Assembly (NCBI GenBank): GCA_031398365.1
Contig: JANNND010000088.1
Coordinates: 1 to 32,593 of the forward strand
Origin: JAFDVL01 sp031398365
Lineage (GTDB): Bacteria > Acidobacteriota > Blastocatellia > RBC074
Direction of reading: 5' to 3'
Length of the DNA: 32,593 nucleotides
Part shown: in pieces, positions 25,177 to 32,593 of the stretch
Layout: each line of letters starts with the position of its first letter
Numbering within the stretch: position 1 is the first letter of the stretch
Translations under genes and position numbers: made by a program
The notes under the pieces: model-generated
The model's database searches: none
The model's input: only the letters and a program-made list of their open reading frames with translations
What the model was told of the DNA's origin: nothing

Positions 25177-25544
25177 ATGGCTGTTCCAAAGAAAGGATGG
25201 AGAAAGCTTACTGTTGATAACCCCGTCACTTTTACTGGCGCACCATCGGTACTGATTGGGGGATTACCCTGGTTGTTGTAACAGATGCCGCATTCGTTTC
25301 TGGCAAAGCAGCCCAGCAACTCAAAGTCAATTTTGATTATGACCATTATCGTACACAAGTTGCAGTCGGGGTGACGACATTAAGACAACAAGCTGCCATT
25401 ACACCAAAAATTGCCCGCCTTGCGATTGAACGGGCGATGGCAATGGACCCACCCTTTACCGGCGAAATCGGCGCTGAAGATATGCTTTTGGCTCAAGAAA
25501 TTCTGCAAGAACTTCAACAAGAGGCACGAACTACTTCGTCATAA
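25177..25544 (+). pseudogene. small conserved hypothetical gene split by a frameshift
   Basis: ATG 25177 is preceded by a GGGGA ribosome-binding site and reads MAVPKKGWRKLTVD before the frame closes after 34 codons. In the next frame from about 25233 an uninterrupted reading runs to TAA at 25542-25544: YWRTIGTDWGITLVVV, then AAFVSGKAAQQLKVNFDYDH, VGVTTLRQQAAITPKIAR and a glutamate/glutamine-rich end. Restoring one T in the T4 run at 25230-25233 joins the two as VTFYWRT and gives one 122-residue protein. The N-terminal KKGWRKLTVDG-like start followed by a WR motif recalls small uncharacterised proteins of Acidobacteriota, Planctomycetes and Cyanobacteria. It could be a real pseudogene or a sequencing error. 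It converges on the sialidase-like gene with a 1-nt gap. Confidence 0.7.
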
Positions 25545-25545
25545 C

Positions 25546-26799
25546 TCACTTTGAATCGCCCTCTATCACCCATTCTTCATTGAAATGCGCGTGCTTGATG
25601 GCTTTGCGCATCGGCTTGCCATCCTTGTCCAAACTCACTTCTTTTTTGTTCAGAAAATAACTGTAAGTTGCGTGCAGCGTACCGTCTTTGGCCTGGATGA
25701 GCGAGGGGTAGTGAAACGAACTGGCTTCGGCTCCTGACGAATCAAGTTCAAGATGACGTTTCCATTTCCACGTTTTGCCCTCGTCATCGGAAATGGTTAC
25801 GGCGAGGCCGTGGCGACCGCGTTCGGTGTCATTGGAAATCAAGGCCCAATGCCCATTGCGCAAGTCGATGATTTCAGCACCGGAGCCAGGATTTGGATGT
25901 TCGCTGTCGGTCACAGGCGACCACGTTTCGCCCTTGTCTTTCGATTCGCTTTGGTGCAGGCGGTGTGGCGGCGGGCCATTGTCACGCATCAGCGTGTAGA
26001 GGGTGCCGTCCTGCTTGCGCACAATGCTCGGTTGAATGTTGCCGCCGCCGACCAACGGTGTACTTGTGTGCCACGTCTTGCCCCAATCATCGGTAATCGC
26101 CATTAGTGAGATTGAAAAGCCATCGGAGTAGAGCGGGACAATCAGGCGCTTATTGTCCAACACAAATGGATGCGCGCGCGTCATCCAGCCAATGCGGCGC
26201 GTGAGTTTGTCCGCCGCCATTTTGCGCATGCGCGCGATGTAGGCTTGCAAGGTTTCTTTGGGATATTCAGACGAGAGCGCATTTGTACTTTCATATTGAT
26301 CCATCACCTTGTTCACACCATCCACAAATTCCTGTCCCGGTGTGACATGCAAGACTTCCTGCACATCCCATTGCGGCACGCCTGCGCCTGTCCAGCGCGA
26401 AGCGATTTTGTATTTCATCAGCGCGCTTTCCCACAGGTTCGCCATAATCGTTGGCCACATCAGCCACAGACGATTTTGTGGATCAACAAACATCGTGCAA
26501 TTCGTGTCGGGATAGCCGGGCGTGTCGGCCATCGTGAAGCGCGGCGACCATTGTTTCGCGCCTTTTTTCAAACGTGCGCCTTCGACAATGACGTCATCAG
26601 CTTGTCGTTCGCCGGAGCCGTGAAACCAGCAGACGAGCAGATCGCCGTTGGGTGCTTCGACGATACAGGATGCGTGATTGTGCCAATGTTCAAGCGGGAA
26701 AATAAATTCTGAAGCGTGAAACGGTTTCGCCTTCGCCTGACCGAAAACAGTGGCGGAAGCCAATAAATAAAGCCCTATTAGCGCACAGATAGTTTTCAT
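25546..26799 (-). CDS. secreted sialidase-fold (BNR-repeat) protein
   Basis: The 417-residue protein has a signal peptide (cleavage near residue 20, after TVFG) and reads as a six-bladed sialidase-type beta-propeller. Asp-box-like segments SDDEGKTWKWKR, SKDKGETWSP and TDDWGKTWHTS recur along the chain, and NHASCIVEAPNGDLLVCWFHG opens the first blade. This is the BNR_2/exo-alpha-sialidase group, which includes true sialidases but also many uncharacterised glycosidases or binding proteins. Catalytic residues cannot be assigned with confidence. It would act in the periplasm or outside the cell. The start lies 10 nt after the stop of the dimethylarginine hydrolase gene, whose last codons contain AGGAATAAG as ribosome-binding site, so the two are likely one transcript. 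Confidence 0.85.
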   Translation of the reverse strand: MKTICALIGLYLLASATVFGQAKAKPFHASEFIFPLEHWHNHASCIVEAPNGDLLVCWFHGSGERQADDVIVEGARLKKGAKQWSPRFTMADTPGYPDTNCTMFVDPQNRLWLMWPTIMANLWESALMKYKIASRWTGAGVPQWDVQEVLHVTPGQEFVDGVNKVMDQYESTNALSSEYPKETLQAYIARMRKMAADKLTRRIGWMTRAHPFVLDNKRLIVPLYSDGFSISLMAITDDWGKTWHTSTPLVGGGNIQPSIVRKQDGTLYTLMRDNGPPPHRLHQSESKDKGETWSPVTDSEHPNPGSGAEIIDLRNGHWALISNDTERGRHGLAVTISDDEGKTWKWKRHLELDSSGAEASSFHYPSLIQAKDGTLHATYSYFLNKKEVSLDKDGKPMRKAIKHAHFNEEWVIEGDSK

Positions 26800-26809
26800 A
26801 ATCTTATTC

Positions 26810-27574
26810 CTATTGCAGCAGCAATGACGAACACGTCAGCCCGCCATCCATCTTTCTGAACTCACTCATCTCGACTTCCAGCACAGGCAAATTAAGTTGT
26901 TGTAAATTGCGCTTCAACTCCGGGAACCCTGCCGCTATCACGATGTGATCGTTGATGCGCAAACAATTTGCAGCGTAGTCCTCAACAGGCAAAGTCACAA
27001 TTTTTTTGAACTCCTGAAACTCAGGACAGCTTGCGAATTGCTGCGTGGCCACAATGGTTTTATCGCCCATAAAACAAACGCCCGTCTTCAAATGCAAAAT
27101 GTCTCGTACCATCATCGGCACAACGGCGTAACCGTGCGGCTGCACCATTTCGCCCAATGCTGACGCGGCTTCTGTTGTCGTGCGGGCCGAAAGGCCAATG
27201 TAAAATGTCTTGCCAATTCGTAAGACATCACCGCCATCCAACGTCAACGCAGCAGGAAGAAATTTAAGTGGACGGAATTGTTCCAGCACAGGAATGATTG
27301 AGGCGGTTTCGCCTTTTCTACTCGCCGCACCGGGATTCGTAATGATGGCAAATTCGGGAGTAATCAGTGCCGTATCTTCAACAAAACAACCATCGGGAAA
27401 CTGCTCGTCAGGCTCCAGATCAATCACTTCCAAGCGGCAGGCCCTGAGCATCGAAACGTATTGTTCATGCTGTGCCAGCGCCAACGCAATGTTCGGCGCG
27501 CCGAAATTGGCAGTTGTCAGTCCTTTAGCAAAAGAGTTACCGGGTTTACGAGTAACGGCGATTTTATAGTGCAA
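26810..27574 (-). CDS. dimethylarginine dimethylaminohydrolase-like amidinotransferase-fold hydrolase
   Basis: The product belongs to the arginine deiminase/amidinotransferase superfamily, DDAH group, which hydrolyses methylated arginines to citrulline. From a TTG at 27574 it is 254 residues long with His161 in ILHLKTGVC and Cys248 in GGLTCSSLLL, nearly the same positions as the catalytic His162 and Cys249 of the Pseudomonas aeruginosa enzyme. PDGCFVEDTAL and LDGGDVLRIG are further signatures. TTG was preferred over an ATG at 27604 because GGAGG lies 4 nt upstream of it and the protein then starts LHYKIAVTRKPG as in the family; the ATG version would add ten residues. It is upstream of, and probably co-transcribed with, the sialidase-like gene. 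Arginine deiminase or citrulline-related activity is the alternative. Confidence 0.87.
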   Translation of the reverse strand: MHYKIAVTRKPGNSFAKGLTTANFGAPNIALALAQHEQYVSMLRACRLEVIDLEPDEQFPDGCFVEDTALITPEFAIITNPGAASRKGETASIIPVLEQFRPLKFLPAALTLDGGDVLRIGKTFYIGLSARTTTEAASALGEMVQPHGYAVVPMMVRDILHLKTGVCFMGDKTIVATQQFASCPEFQEFKKIVTLPVEDYAANCLRINDHIVIAAGFPELKRNLQQLNLPVLEVEMSEFRKMDGGLTCSSLLLQ

Positions 27575-27695
27575 GCTGCCTCCGTAAATTTTGCATTTTC
27601 CCAAAGATGGAAATTACGTGTGCATTGTGGACACGATGCAGAGGCTTGTCAAAATAATGCAGCAACCCCCTGTCAACATTGGCTGTCATAACATA

Positions 27696-27708
27696 TTGGT
27701 AACACCAA
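27696..27708. promoter_or_regulatory. 13-bp palindrome TTGGTAACACCAA
   Basis: TTGGT, AAC, ACCAA form a perfect dyad in the region between the divergent hydrolase and receptor genes, 31 bp upstream of the receptor's -35 hexamer. It has the form of a small-repressor or activator site, but no regulator is known for it here. Confidence 0.3.
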
Positions 27709-27738
27709 CTTAATTTTCACAAAAAGAATTTCCGGCCC

Positions 27739-27767
27739 TTGCCGAACCTGCGTTGGCTTCATACAAT
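27739..27767 (+). promoter_or_regulatory. sigma70-type promoter for the TonB-dependent receptor
   Basis: TTGCCG (27739-27744), a 17-bp spacer and TACAAT (27762-27767) match a housekeeping promoter well. Transcription would start near 27774 and give a leader of about 60 nt that ends in the ribosome-binding site GAAGGAG before the ATG at 27833. Vegetative promoters in this phylum are poorly mapped, so this is a sequence-based prediction. Confidence 0.5.
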
Positions 27768-27832
27768 CTGACCCCATCAACAGGACACACTTCATTTACA
27801 CAGGATATTTCTTTCGAGAAGGAGCAATCACA

Positions 27833-30800
27833 ATGAATAAAAATCTAAGACAAGGCGTCAGCCTTTTCTTTCTGTTGTTGTTTTCGCTTGCAGCTTACGC
27901 ACAAACGCAAATCACAACGGGCGTCATTCAAGGAACCGTGAGCGATCAGGTGGGCGCGGTGGTGCCAGGGGCAAATGTTGAGGTCAAAAATCTCGACACC
28001 ATTCTCGCTAAAACTTTGACGACTGATAGCGAGGGACGCTTCGTGTTTTTGCAAGTCCAACCAGGACGCTACACGTTGGTGGTATCGAAACAAGGGTATG
28101 CCAAACTCTTGCAGCAAGGACTGACACTGACGGTCGGGCAAACGATTAGTTTGCCGCTCCAGATGAAAGTTTCGGCAGTGGAAGAAACGATCACAATCAC
28201 CAGCGCGCCGACCATTGATACGGTAAAAACCGAATCCAGTTCGACGCTCAATGAAGTGGCTGTTGCCAACACGCCCGTACTGGGGCGAAAGTTTTTGGAC
28301 ATGCTGACGCTGACGCCCGGTGTCAGCGTGACTCAGGGGCCAGACGGCGATGTGGTCAACTTTGCTGGACAGCGCGGCGTTTTCAATAACATCAGCCTGG
28401 ATGGCGGCGATTATAACAACGGCTTTTTCGGCGAACAGGTGGGCGGACAACGCGCGGCGATTGACATCACGTTGGACGCCATCAAAGAGTTTCAGGTTGT
28501 GGCTACAGGCGCATCCGCCGAGTTCGGACGCACCGCAGGTGGTGTGGTCAACGTCATAACGAAGTCAGGTACGAATAATTTTCATGGCTCGATTTTTCAT
28601 TTTCAGCGATTGGAGAATTTGACTGCCAAAACTGCCGATGGTAATTCGCTGAAAGACTTTCACCGCGAACAATTCGGTGGCACGATGGGCGGCCCAATTG
28701 TAAAAGACAAAGCGTTTTTCTTTGGTGCGTTTGAGCAAATCACCGGTAATTTTACCCGCGCCAACTTAAGCGCGCCCATTGGTACGCCGTGCAGCATTCA
28801 AAATCCAACGATTCAAGCGAACGAAACGCTCATCAATGGCAGCGCCGATTGCCAACGTCTGGCGCTCATCAACTTCTTCAAAACGACGCGCCAACAGGAT
28901 GAAGGCTTGCCGCTGAAAAAGCCTGTCAATACGTCGGCCTTTTTGGGCAAGCTGGATTGGAAGTTGAGTGAAGCGAATGATCTTTCGTTCTCTTACAACT
29001 TCAGTCGTTCACGCAAAGACAATGAAACTTTTGATGTGGCAACCTACGGCAATTCCGCCAACGGAACCGAAGGGCCGGGCAAAATTCACGTGCTGAATTG
29101 GAACCTGTACACATCCTTATCCAGCACTAAGCTGAACGAATTCCACGCGACGTTTTCGCGTGAAGACCGTCCGCGGACGGCTGTGCAATCGAATGTTCCG
29201 GCAGACACTGCGATGGGCTTTGCGACGACATTCCGCTTTGGCAGCCCCTTCTTTATGCAGCCTGCCGTAGACGAACGCTTCCAACGATTTCAGGTGCGCG
29301 ACAGCTTCTCCATTATTGCCGGAGGACACAACATCAAATTTGGCGGCGAATATATTCGCAGCAATAATGCCCAAGTCTTTCGCGGCTTTTTTACGGCGCG
29401 TTACATTTTTGACAGCGTGACAGGTTTCCTGCGCTACGCTTCGCCCGCGAGTTTAGGCGCAGGCTTTGGGCCAAATATCAAAGGCTGCTCGAATGGTTCC
29501 TACGTTGCGGCAACGGGAAATTGTCCGACAGGCACAACAGCGACGGGCGGCCCACTGCTCTTGTACTTACAAGGCGCTGGCCCCAATGGCCCGGCCACGG
29601 ATGCGGCAGGCGCTTCCGACATCAACAACGATGAATTCGCGGCGTTCGTGCAGGACAAATGGCAATGGCGGCCGGGCTTCACCTGGCAATTGGGCTTGCG
29701 TTGGGAAGCACAGGTGTTGCCGAACCCAACGGTTGATCCGGCTAAAACGGCGTATGGTTTGTTTTTGAAAGACCCGCGCTTTCCGTCGGATGGCACGTTG
29801 CCCGATCAATGGAAGATGTTTCAACCCCGCGTCGGCCTGGCGTGGGACATTGCGAACAATAGCAAATCCGTCTTGCGCGCTTCCTGGGGCATTTATAATG
29901 CGCGGCAAAATATGTTGTCGCAAGTCGGTTCGATCACTACGAACGGCGTGCAGCAACAGACCATCTTTCGCAATACTGAGTTGATTGGCTTCGGCTTGCC
30001 TGCGCCAACGTGGCCGGGCGTGCTGACGCCGACTGCCCAAACGTGCAGCGGGTCGTTGGGCAACAATCCATTCCCATGTTTTTCGGGCGTGCGTGCTTTC
30101 AGCCGCGATTATACGAACCCGCGTATTTACACAACGAATGTGCAATTCGAGCAACAGATTGCGAAAGACACGGCGCTCTATCTCGACTTCACGCATTCAA
30201 AGGGTGTACGGTTGACGCGCTTTTTGAATTACGGACGATTGGGCATTTTCGCGCCATACCTGGATGAGACTGCGATCACAAGTTCTCTCGGCAAATCGCT
30301 ATATCGCGGCTTTACTGTTGGCGTGCGAAAGCGGTTGTCGCGTGGATTCCAAATGGATACAAATTATGTTTGGTCGAAAGACCTGGACGACGACTCGAAC
30401 GAACGTGATCCTTTCTCGGATCGGGCGTTTGACCTGCGGAACTTGCGCTTAGATTACGCGCTGTCTGACCGCGATATTCGCCACAAATTTAACTTCCTGA
30501 TTTTTGGTGAATTGCCGGGCGGTTTCCAAGCTAATGCACGTATTCAAGCCCGTTCCGCCCAACCGATCACACCTGGGGCGCGCACCGCAACCAATCGCAA
30601 CATGACGCGCAAAGACAATGAATTCTTCTCATTCGATTGGCGTGTTTCGCGTCCATTCAAATTCGGCGGCGAACGCTTCGCGTTGATTCCAACAGTGGAG
30701 ATGTTCAATACCTTCAATAACAAGAACCTTATCAATCCGCTGACAACGCCGGGGCTATTTAATTTTGACGGCTTCCTGCGGCAAGGCGTAGGCGATCCGC

Positions 30801-30835
30801 GCCAATTGCAGTTGGCTGTGAAGTTTACCTTCTAA
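27833..30835 (+). CDS. TonB-dependent receptor with carboxypeptidase-regulatory-like domain
   Basis: The 1000-residue protein has a signal peptide ending LAAYA (about residue 23), then a carboxypeptidase-regulatory-like beta-sandwich (about 32-115; GVIQGTVSDQVGAVVPGANV, SEGRFVFLQVQPGRYTL), then a plug-like region with GRKFLDMLTLTPGV, FNNISLDGGDYNNGFFG and GASAEFGRTAGGVVNVITKSG, and a C-terminal outer-membrane beta barrel that ends in phenylalanine (LAVKFTF) as barrel proteins do. This Oar/CirA-like architecture is abundant in Acidobacteriota, where such proteins probably import large nutrients or oligosaccharides through the outer membrane with TonB energy. The substrate is unknown. GAAGGAG precedes the ATG and a promoter is visible upstream. 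It appears monocistronic. The gene is intact. Confidence 0.93.
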   Translation: MNKNLRQGVSLFFLLLFSLAAYAQTQITTGVIQGTVSDQVGAVVPGANVEVKNLDTILAKTLTTDSEGRFVFLQVQPGRYTLVVSKQGYAKLLQQGLTLTVGQTISLPLQMKVSAVEETITITSAPTIDTVKTESSSTLNEVAVANTPVLGRKFLDMLTLTPGVSVTQGPDGDVVNFAGQRGVFNNISLDGGDYNNGFFGEQVGGQRAAIDITLDAIKEFQVVATGASAEFGRTAGGVVNVITKSGTNNFHGSIFHFQRLENLTAKTADGNSLKDFHREQFGGTMGGPIVKDKAFFFGAFEQITGNFTRANLSAPIGTPCSIQNPTIQANETLINGSADCQRLALINFFKTTRQQDEGLPLKKPVNTSAFLGKLDWKLSEANDLSFSYNFSRSRKDNETFDVATYGNSANGTEGPGKIHVLNWNLYTSLSSTKLNEFHATFSREDRPRTAVQSNVPADTAMGFATTFRFGSPFFMQPAVDERFQRFQVRDSFSIIAGGHNIKFGGEYIRSNNAQVFRGFFTARYIFDSVTGFLRYASPASLGAGFGPNIKGCSNGSYVAATGNCPTGTTATGGPLLLYLQGAGPNGPATDAAGASDINNDEFAAFVQDKWQWRPGFTWQLGLRWEAQVLPNPTVDPAKTAYGLFLKDPRFPSDGTLPDQWKMFQPRVGLAWDIANNSKSVLRASWGIYNARQNMLSQVGSITTNGVQQQTIFRNTELIGFGLPAPTWPGVLTPTAQTCSGSLGNNPFPCFSGVRAFSRDYTNPRIYTTNVQFEQQIAKDTALYLDFTHSKGVRLTRFLNYGRLGIFAPYLDETAITSSLGKSLYRGFTVGVRKRLSRGFQMDTNYVWSKDLDDDSNERDPFSDRAFDLRNLRLDYALSDRDIRHKFNFLIFGELPGGFQANARIQARSAQPITPGARTATNRNMTRKDNEFFSFDWRVSRPFKFGGERFALIPTVEMFNTFNNKNLINPLTTPGLFNFDGFLRQGVGDPRQLQLAVKFTF

Positions 30836-31075
30836 CTACACGACTGCTTTTTCTAACACCAGGATTCCCAAAAGGAGTAACCTCCCGGAAAAAACGCCCG
30901 TCATCATTCAATCCTTTAGCTCATAATCATTACGCAAAATGAAGACAGGAGATGAAAAAGAAAGTGCCGCTCGTGTTGCTAATACCGCAGACGCAAATAG
31001 AGTGGCTGGTGGCGGACGGCTTGCGCAAAGTGAAAGAGTTTAGCAGTAGGGATCGGGCCTGCAAAAAACCTTAAC
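30836..31075. other. intergenic region between receptor gene and insertion sequence
   Basis: No supported gene or clear terminator is seen. A 40-codon open frame at 30952-31074 (MKKKVPLVLLIPQTQ at its start) ends right at the insertion-sequence boundary, but its ribosome-binding site touches the ATG and the product is not recognised, so it is left uncalled. Confidence 0.5.
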
Positions 31076-31090
31076 AACTAATGGTGCTAG
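31076..31090 (+). repeat. left terminal inverted repeat of the insertion sequence
   Basis: AACTAATGGTGCTAG, matched without mismatch by the reverse complement of 32034-32048. Similarity does not extend outward, so this marks the element's left end to within a base or two. Confidence 0.85.
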
Positions 31091-31193
31091 CAGCTAAATG
31101 ATTGAAAATAAAGAGAGGCGTGCTTGACATTGGCTTCACGAGAGCTTTAACAAGGAAAAGAAATTGACTAAAACCATTGTCCAGGAGGCTCTT

Positions 31194-31951
31194 GTGAAAA
31201 CCGAAGACATTCTTGCACATCTCTTTTGCCCGATTGATGACCGGATGAAATTCGTCCCCAAGCACCCGCAGGCCGAACTTTATCCGAGTGAAATTGTGAC
31301 CATCGGTGCGTTGTTTACGCTTAAGGGCGGACGCTTGCGCCACTTTCATCGCTGGCTCCAACGCGAATTCAGTCACCTTTTTCCGCGCCTTCCCGAACGC
31401 ACGCGTTTGCAGCGTTTGCTGGCCGTTTTCTGCGCGCGCCCACCTTCTTTACAGTGACCGATAGCTACGGCATCGAACTCATTCATCCGAGGCGTGAAGG
31501 CTGTTCGCCGCAATAGATTGGGAAGAAGGGCAAAAGCAATCGGCGTTGGATCGTCGGGGTCAAAATGTGCTGGATCGTCAATCAGGACGGGCGTGTCGTG
31601 GATTGGCAATGGACGACGGCCAACGAATGTGACAACTGTTTTCTGCCCCTCATCAAAGCCTACGAAGGGCAGACGATCACGCTGAGCGATCTGGACTTTC
31701 GCTGCCAAGACGGCGTGCCGGAGAACCTCAAATTGTGCCAGCAGCGCACCTGGAATGAGCGCGGCCTGATTGAAACGATCTTCTCGTTTTTGACCAATGT
31801 CTGCTCGCTCAAGAAATTGTTTCATCGCACCGAGTGGCATTTGGAAATGCATTTGAGTTACCTGATCGTTCTTTTCAACGTGTTGTTAGAAATCGCCGCA
31901 GCACCACAAGGCAAGCACATTCTGCCCGCCTTGAAAGACTTCGCGCTCTAA
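31194..31951 (+). pseudogene. IS982-like DDE transposase, frameshifted and with an internal stop
   Basis: AGGAGG at 31183-31188 is followed after 5 nt by GTG 31194, reading KTEDILAHLFCPIDDRMKF and, later, YPSEIVTIGALFTLKGG. At the T4 run 31426-31429 the coding frame moves by one: the original frame stops at 31455, while the next frame continues FLRAPTFFTVTDSYGIELIH, PRREGCSPQ, a TAG at 31514-31516, then IGKKGKSNRRWIVGVKMC and on to TAA at 31949. Inserting one T and reading the TAG as glutamine would give a complete protein of about 250 residues. Candidate DDE residues are the Asp in TVTDSYG, the Asp in TLSDLDF and the Glu in NERGLIETIF. The phrase GIELIHP-REG-SPQ-IGKKG-RRWIVG is typical of small IS982-type transposases. 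The family call is from memory of motifs, not a search. Confidence 0.8.
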
Positions 31952-32033
31952 TCACGCGGCGGTTTGGAACAATAACGCCCACTGCCTTCGCCCTCTCGTT
32001 GGGCGAAATAGTCCAAGTGTCTCTTTCGCTCAA

Positions 32034-32048
32034 CTAGCACCATTAGTT
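32034..32048 (-). repeat. right terminal inverted repeat of the insertion sequence
   Basis: CTAGCACCATTAGTT on the plus strand, the exact reverse complement of 31076-31090. Confidence 0.85.
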
Positions 32049-32264
32049 AATAGGGGGTAAAGCAAAAGTCGTGAAGCTTGCATCTGAAACAGTCTAAACC
32101 TGATCACCATATATCTTCAATGAAAAGGGCGTTTTGCTAACTCCCCTAAAGAGATATTACTTCTTTAAACACTTGGCGTAGACGCTGTGGTTACGGATGA
32201 CCATGTTGAGTTTCCGCCTCCACGAAAATAGCTGGTTATTGGATATTGAGCGGCTTGAGATAAT
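32049..32264. other. intergenic region between insertion sequence and rRNA terminator
   Basis: No supported gene. Read on the minus strand from about 32256 to a TAA near 32159, there is a short open stretch (LFSWRRKLNMVIRNHS within it) without a start signal. It could be the tail of a decayed gene, but it is not recognised. Confidence 0.4.
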
Positions 32265-32309
32265 TAGAAAAAGGAAAAGGTCATCTTTAATGTATTAAAG
32301 ATGACCTTT
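32265..32309 (-). terminator. intrinsic terminator of the rRNA operon
   Basis: AAAGGTCATCTTTAA (32276-32290), loop TGTA, TTAAAGATGACCTTT (32295-32309) form a perfect 15-bp stem. On the minus strand it is followed by a T-rich tail (TTCCTTTTTC). It begins 11 nt past the 5S gene end, so it should terminate the rRNA transcript. Confidence 0.88.
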
Positions 32310-32320
32310 CTGAATTTAAT

Positions 32321-32437
<117 letters not shown>

Positions 32438-32508
32438 AATTTATAAAAACTGAATAGATAATCAAGTTTTGCAAGTGCTGTGACTTAAACCTTTGCTCTG
32501 AGCAAATC

Positions 32509-32593
<85 letters not shown>

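Larger units (their letters stand above)
31076..32048 (+). mobile_element. 973-bp insertion sequence, IS982-like, with broken transposase
   Basis: The element is bounded by perfect 15-bp inverted repeats, AACTAATGGTGCTAG at the left and its reverse complement at the right. It contains one transposase reading on the plus strand, interrupted by a frameshift and an in-frame stop, so it is probably inactive on its own. The size of about 1 kb and the transposase motifs fit small DDE elements of the IS982/IS4 type. The immediate flanks, TAACA on the left and TAATA on the right, could be a decayed 5-bp target duplication if the repeat begins one base inward. It lies between the receptor gene and the rRNA operon terminator. 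Confidence 0.82.

Noticed and set aside
30952..31074. 40-codon frame ending at the insertion sequence, considered as a gene truncated by the insertion
   Set aside because: The right flank of the element would also supply TAA at the join, so the stop was probably there before insertion; the product is not recognised and the ribosome-binding site is too close to the ATG.
31071..32053. Perfect target-site duplication around the insertion sequence
   Set aside because: The flanks TAACA and TAATA differ at one base and only line up if the repeat is shortened by one base, so it is noted as possible but not annotated.
32140..32260. Minus-strand open stretch as a possible gene tail
   Set aside because: No start codon context, no recognised motif and too short to support.

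Overview
The window most resembles an Acidobacteriota genome, possibly class Blastocatellia. This is an inference from gene content: a 1000-residue TonB-dependent receptor with an N-terminal carboxypeptidase-regulatory-like domain, a secreted glycine-rich/proline-rich protein of the sort common in that phylum, and moderate GC. No taxonomic search was possible. The right end carries the 5S gene and the 3' end of a 23S gene on the minus strand.

Region 1 (1-20055, all plus strand) is a large surface-polysaccharide locus of Wzx/Wzy type. In order it holds a partial glycosyltransferase, a CapK-like adenylate-forming enzyme, two GT4 glycosyltransferases, a multi-pass membrane protein (candidate Wzy polymerase), a methyltransferase, rfbC-rfbB-rfbA, a second methyltransferase, a Wzx-like flippase, a GT4 enzyme that is a close paralogue of the one before the polymerase, an asparagine-synthase-type amidotransferase, another GT4, a small PglC-like initiating phosphoglycosyl transferase, a PglD-like acetyltransferase, a DegT-type aminotransferase, and a protein fusing four membrane helices to an extended SDR sugar-nucleotide enzyme. 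Many neighbours overlap by 4 nt or lie within 30 nt, which suggests one or a few long operons. The likely logic is: activated sugars are made (dTDP-4-keto-6-deoxyglucose branch, an aminated and acetylated sugar), PglC loads the first sugar-phosphate on undecaprenyl phosphate, the GT4 enzymes extend it, Wzx flips it and Wzy polymerises it. rfbD is not in the window.

Region 2 (20052-22739, minus strand) is a compact three-gene operon: LysR regulator, secreted glycine-zipper/proline-rich protein, and cyclase-family (KynB-like) metal hydrolase. It converges on Region 1 with a 4-nt overlap. Divergent from the LysR gene is Region 3 (22968-25131, plus): a BadF-type amino-sugar kinase, a 67-residue two-helix membrane protein and MurQ, joined by two ATGA overlaps, which reads as a cell-wall amino-sugar recycling operon. 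The shared upstream region has conspicuous inverted repeats that may be LysR sites.

Region 4 (25177-27574) has a frameshifted small gene, then a minus-strand pair: a dimethylarginine dimethylaminohydrolase-like enzyme followed by a secreted sialidase-fold protein. Region 5 (27739-30835) is a TonB-dependent receptor with a recognisable upstream promoter. Region 6 (31076-32048) is a 973-bp insertion sequence with 15-bp perfect terminal inverted repeats and a transposase broken by a frameshift and a stop codon. It sits just beyond the terminator of the rRNA operon (32265-32593, minus strand).
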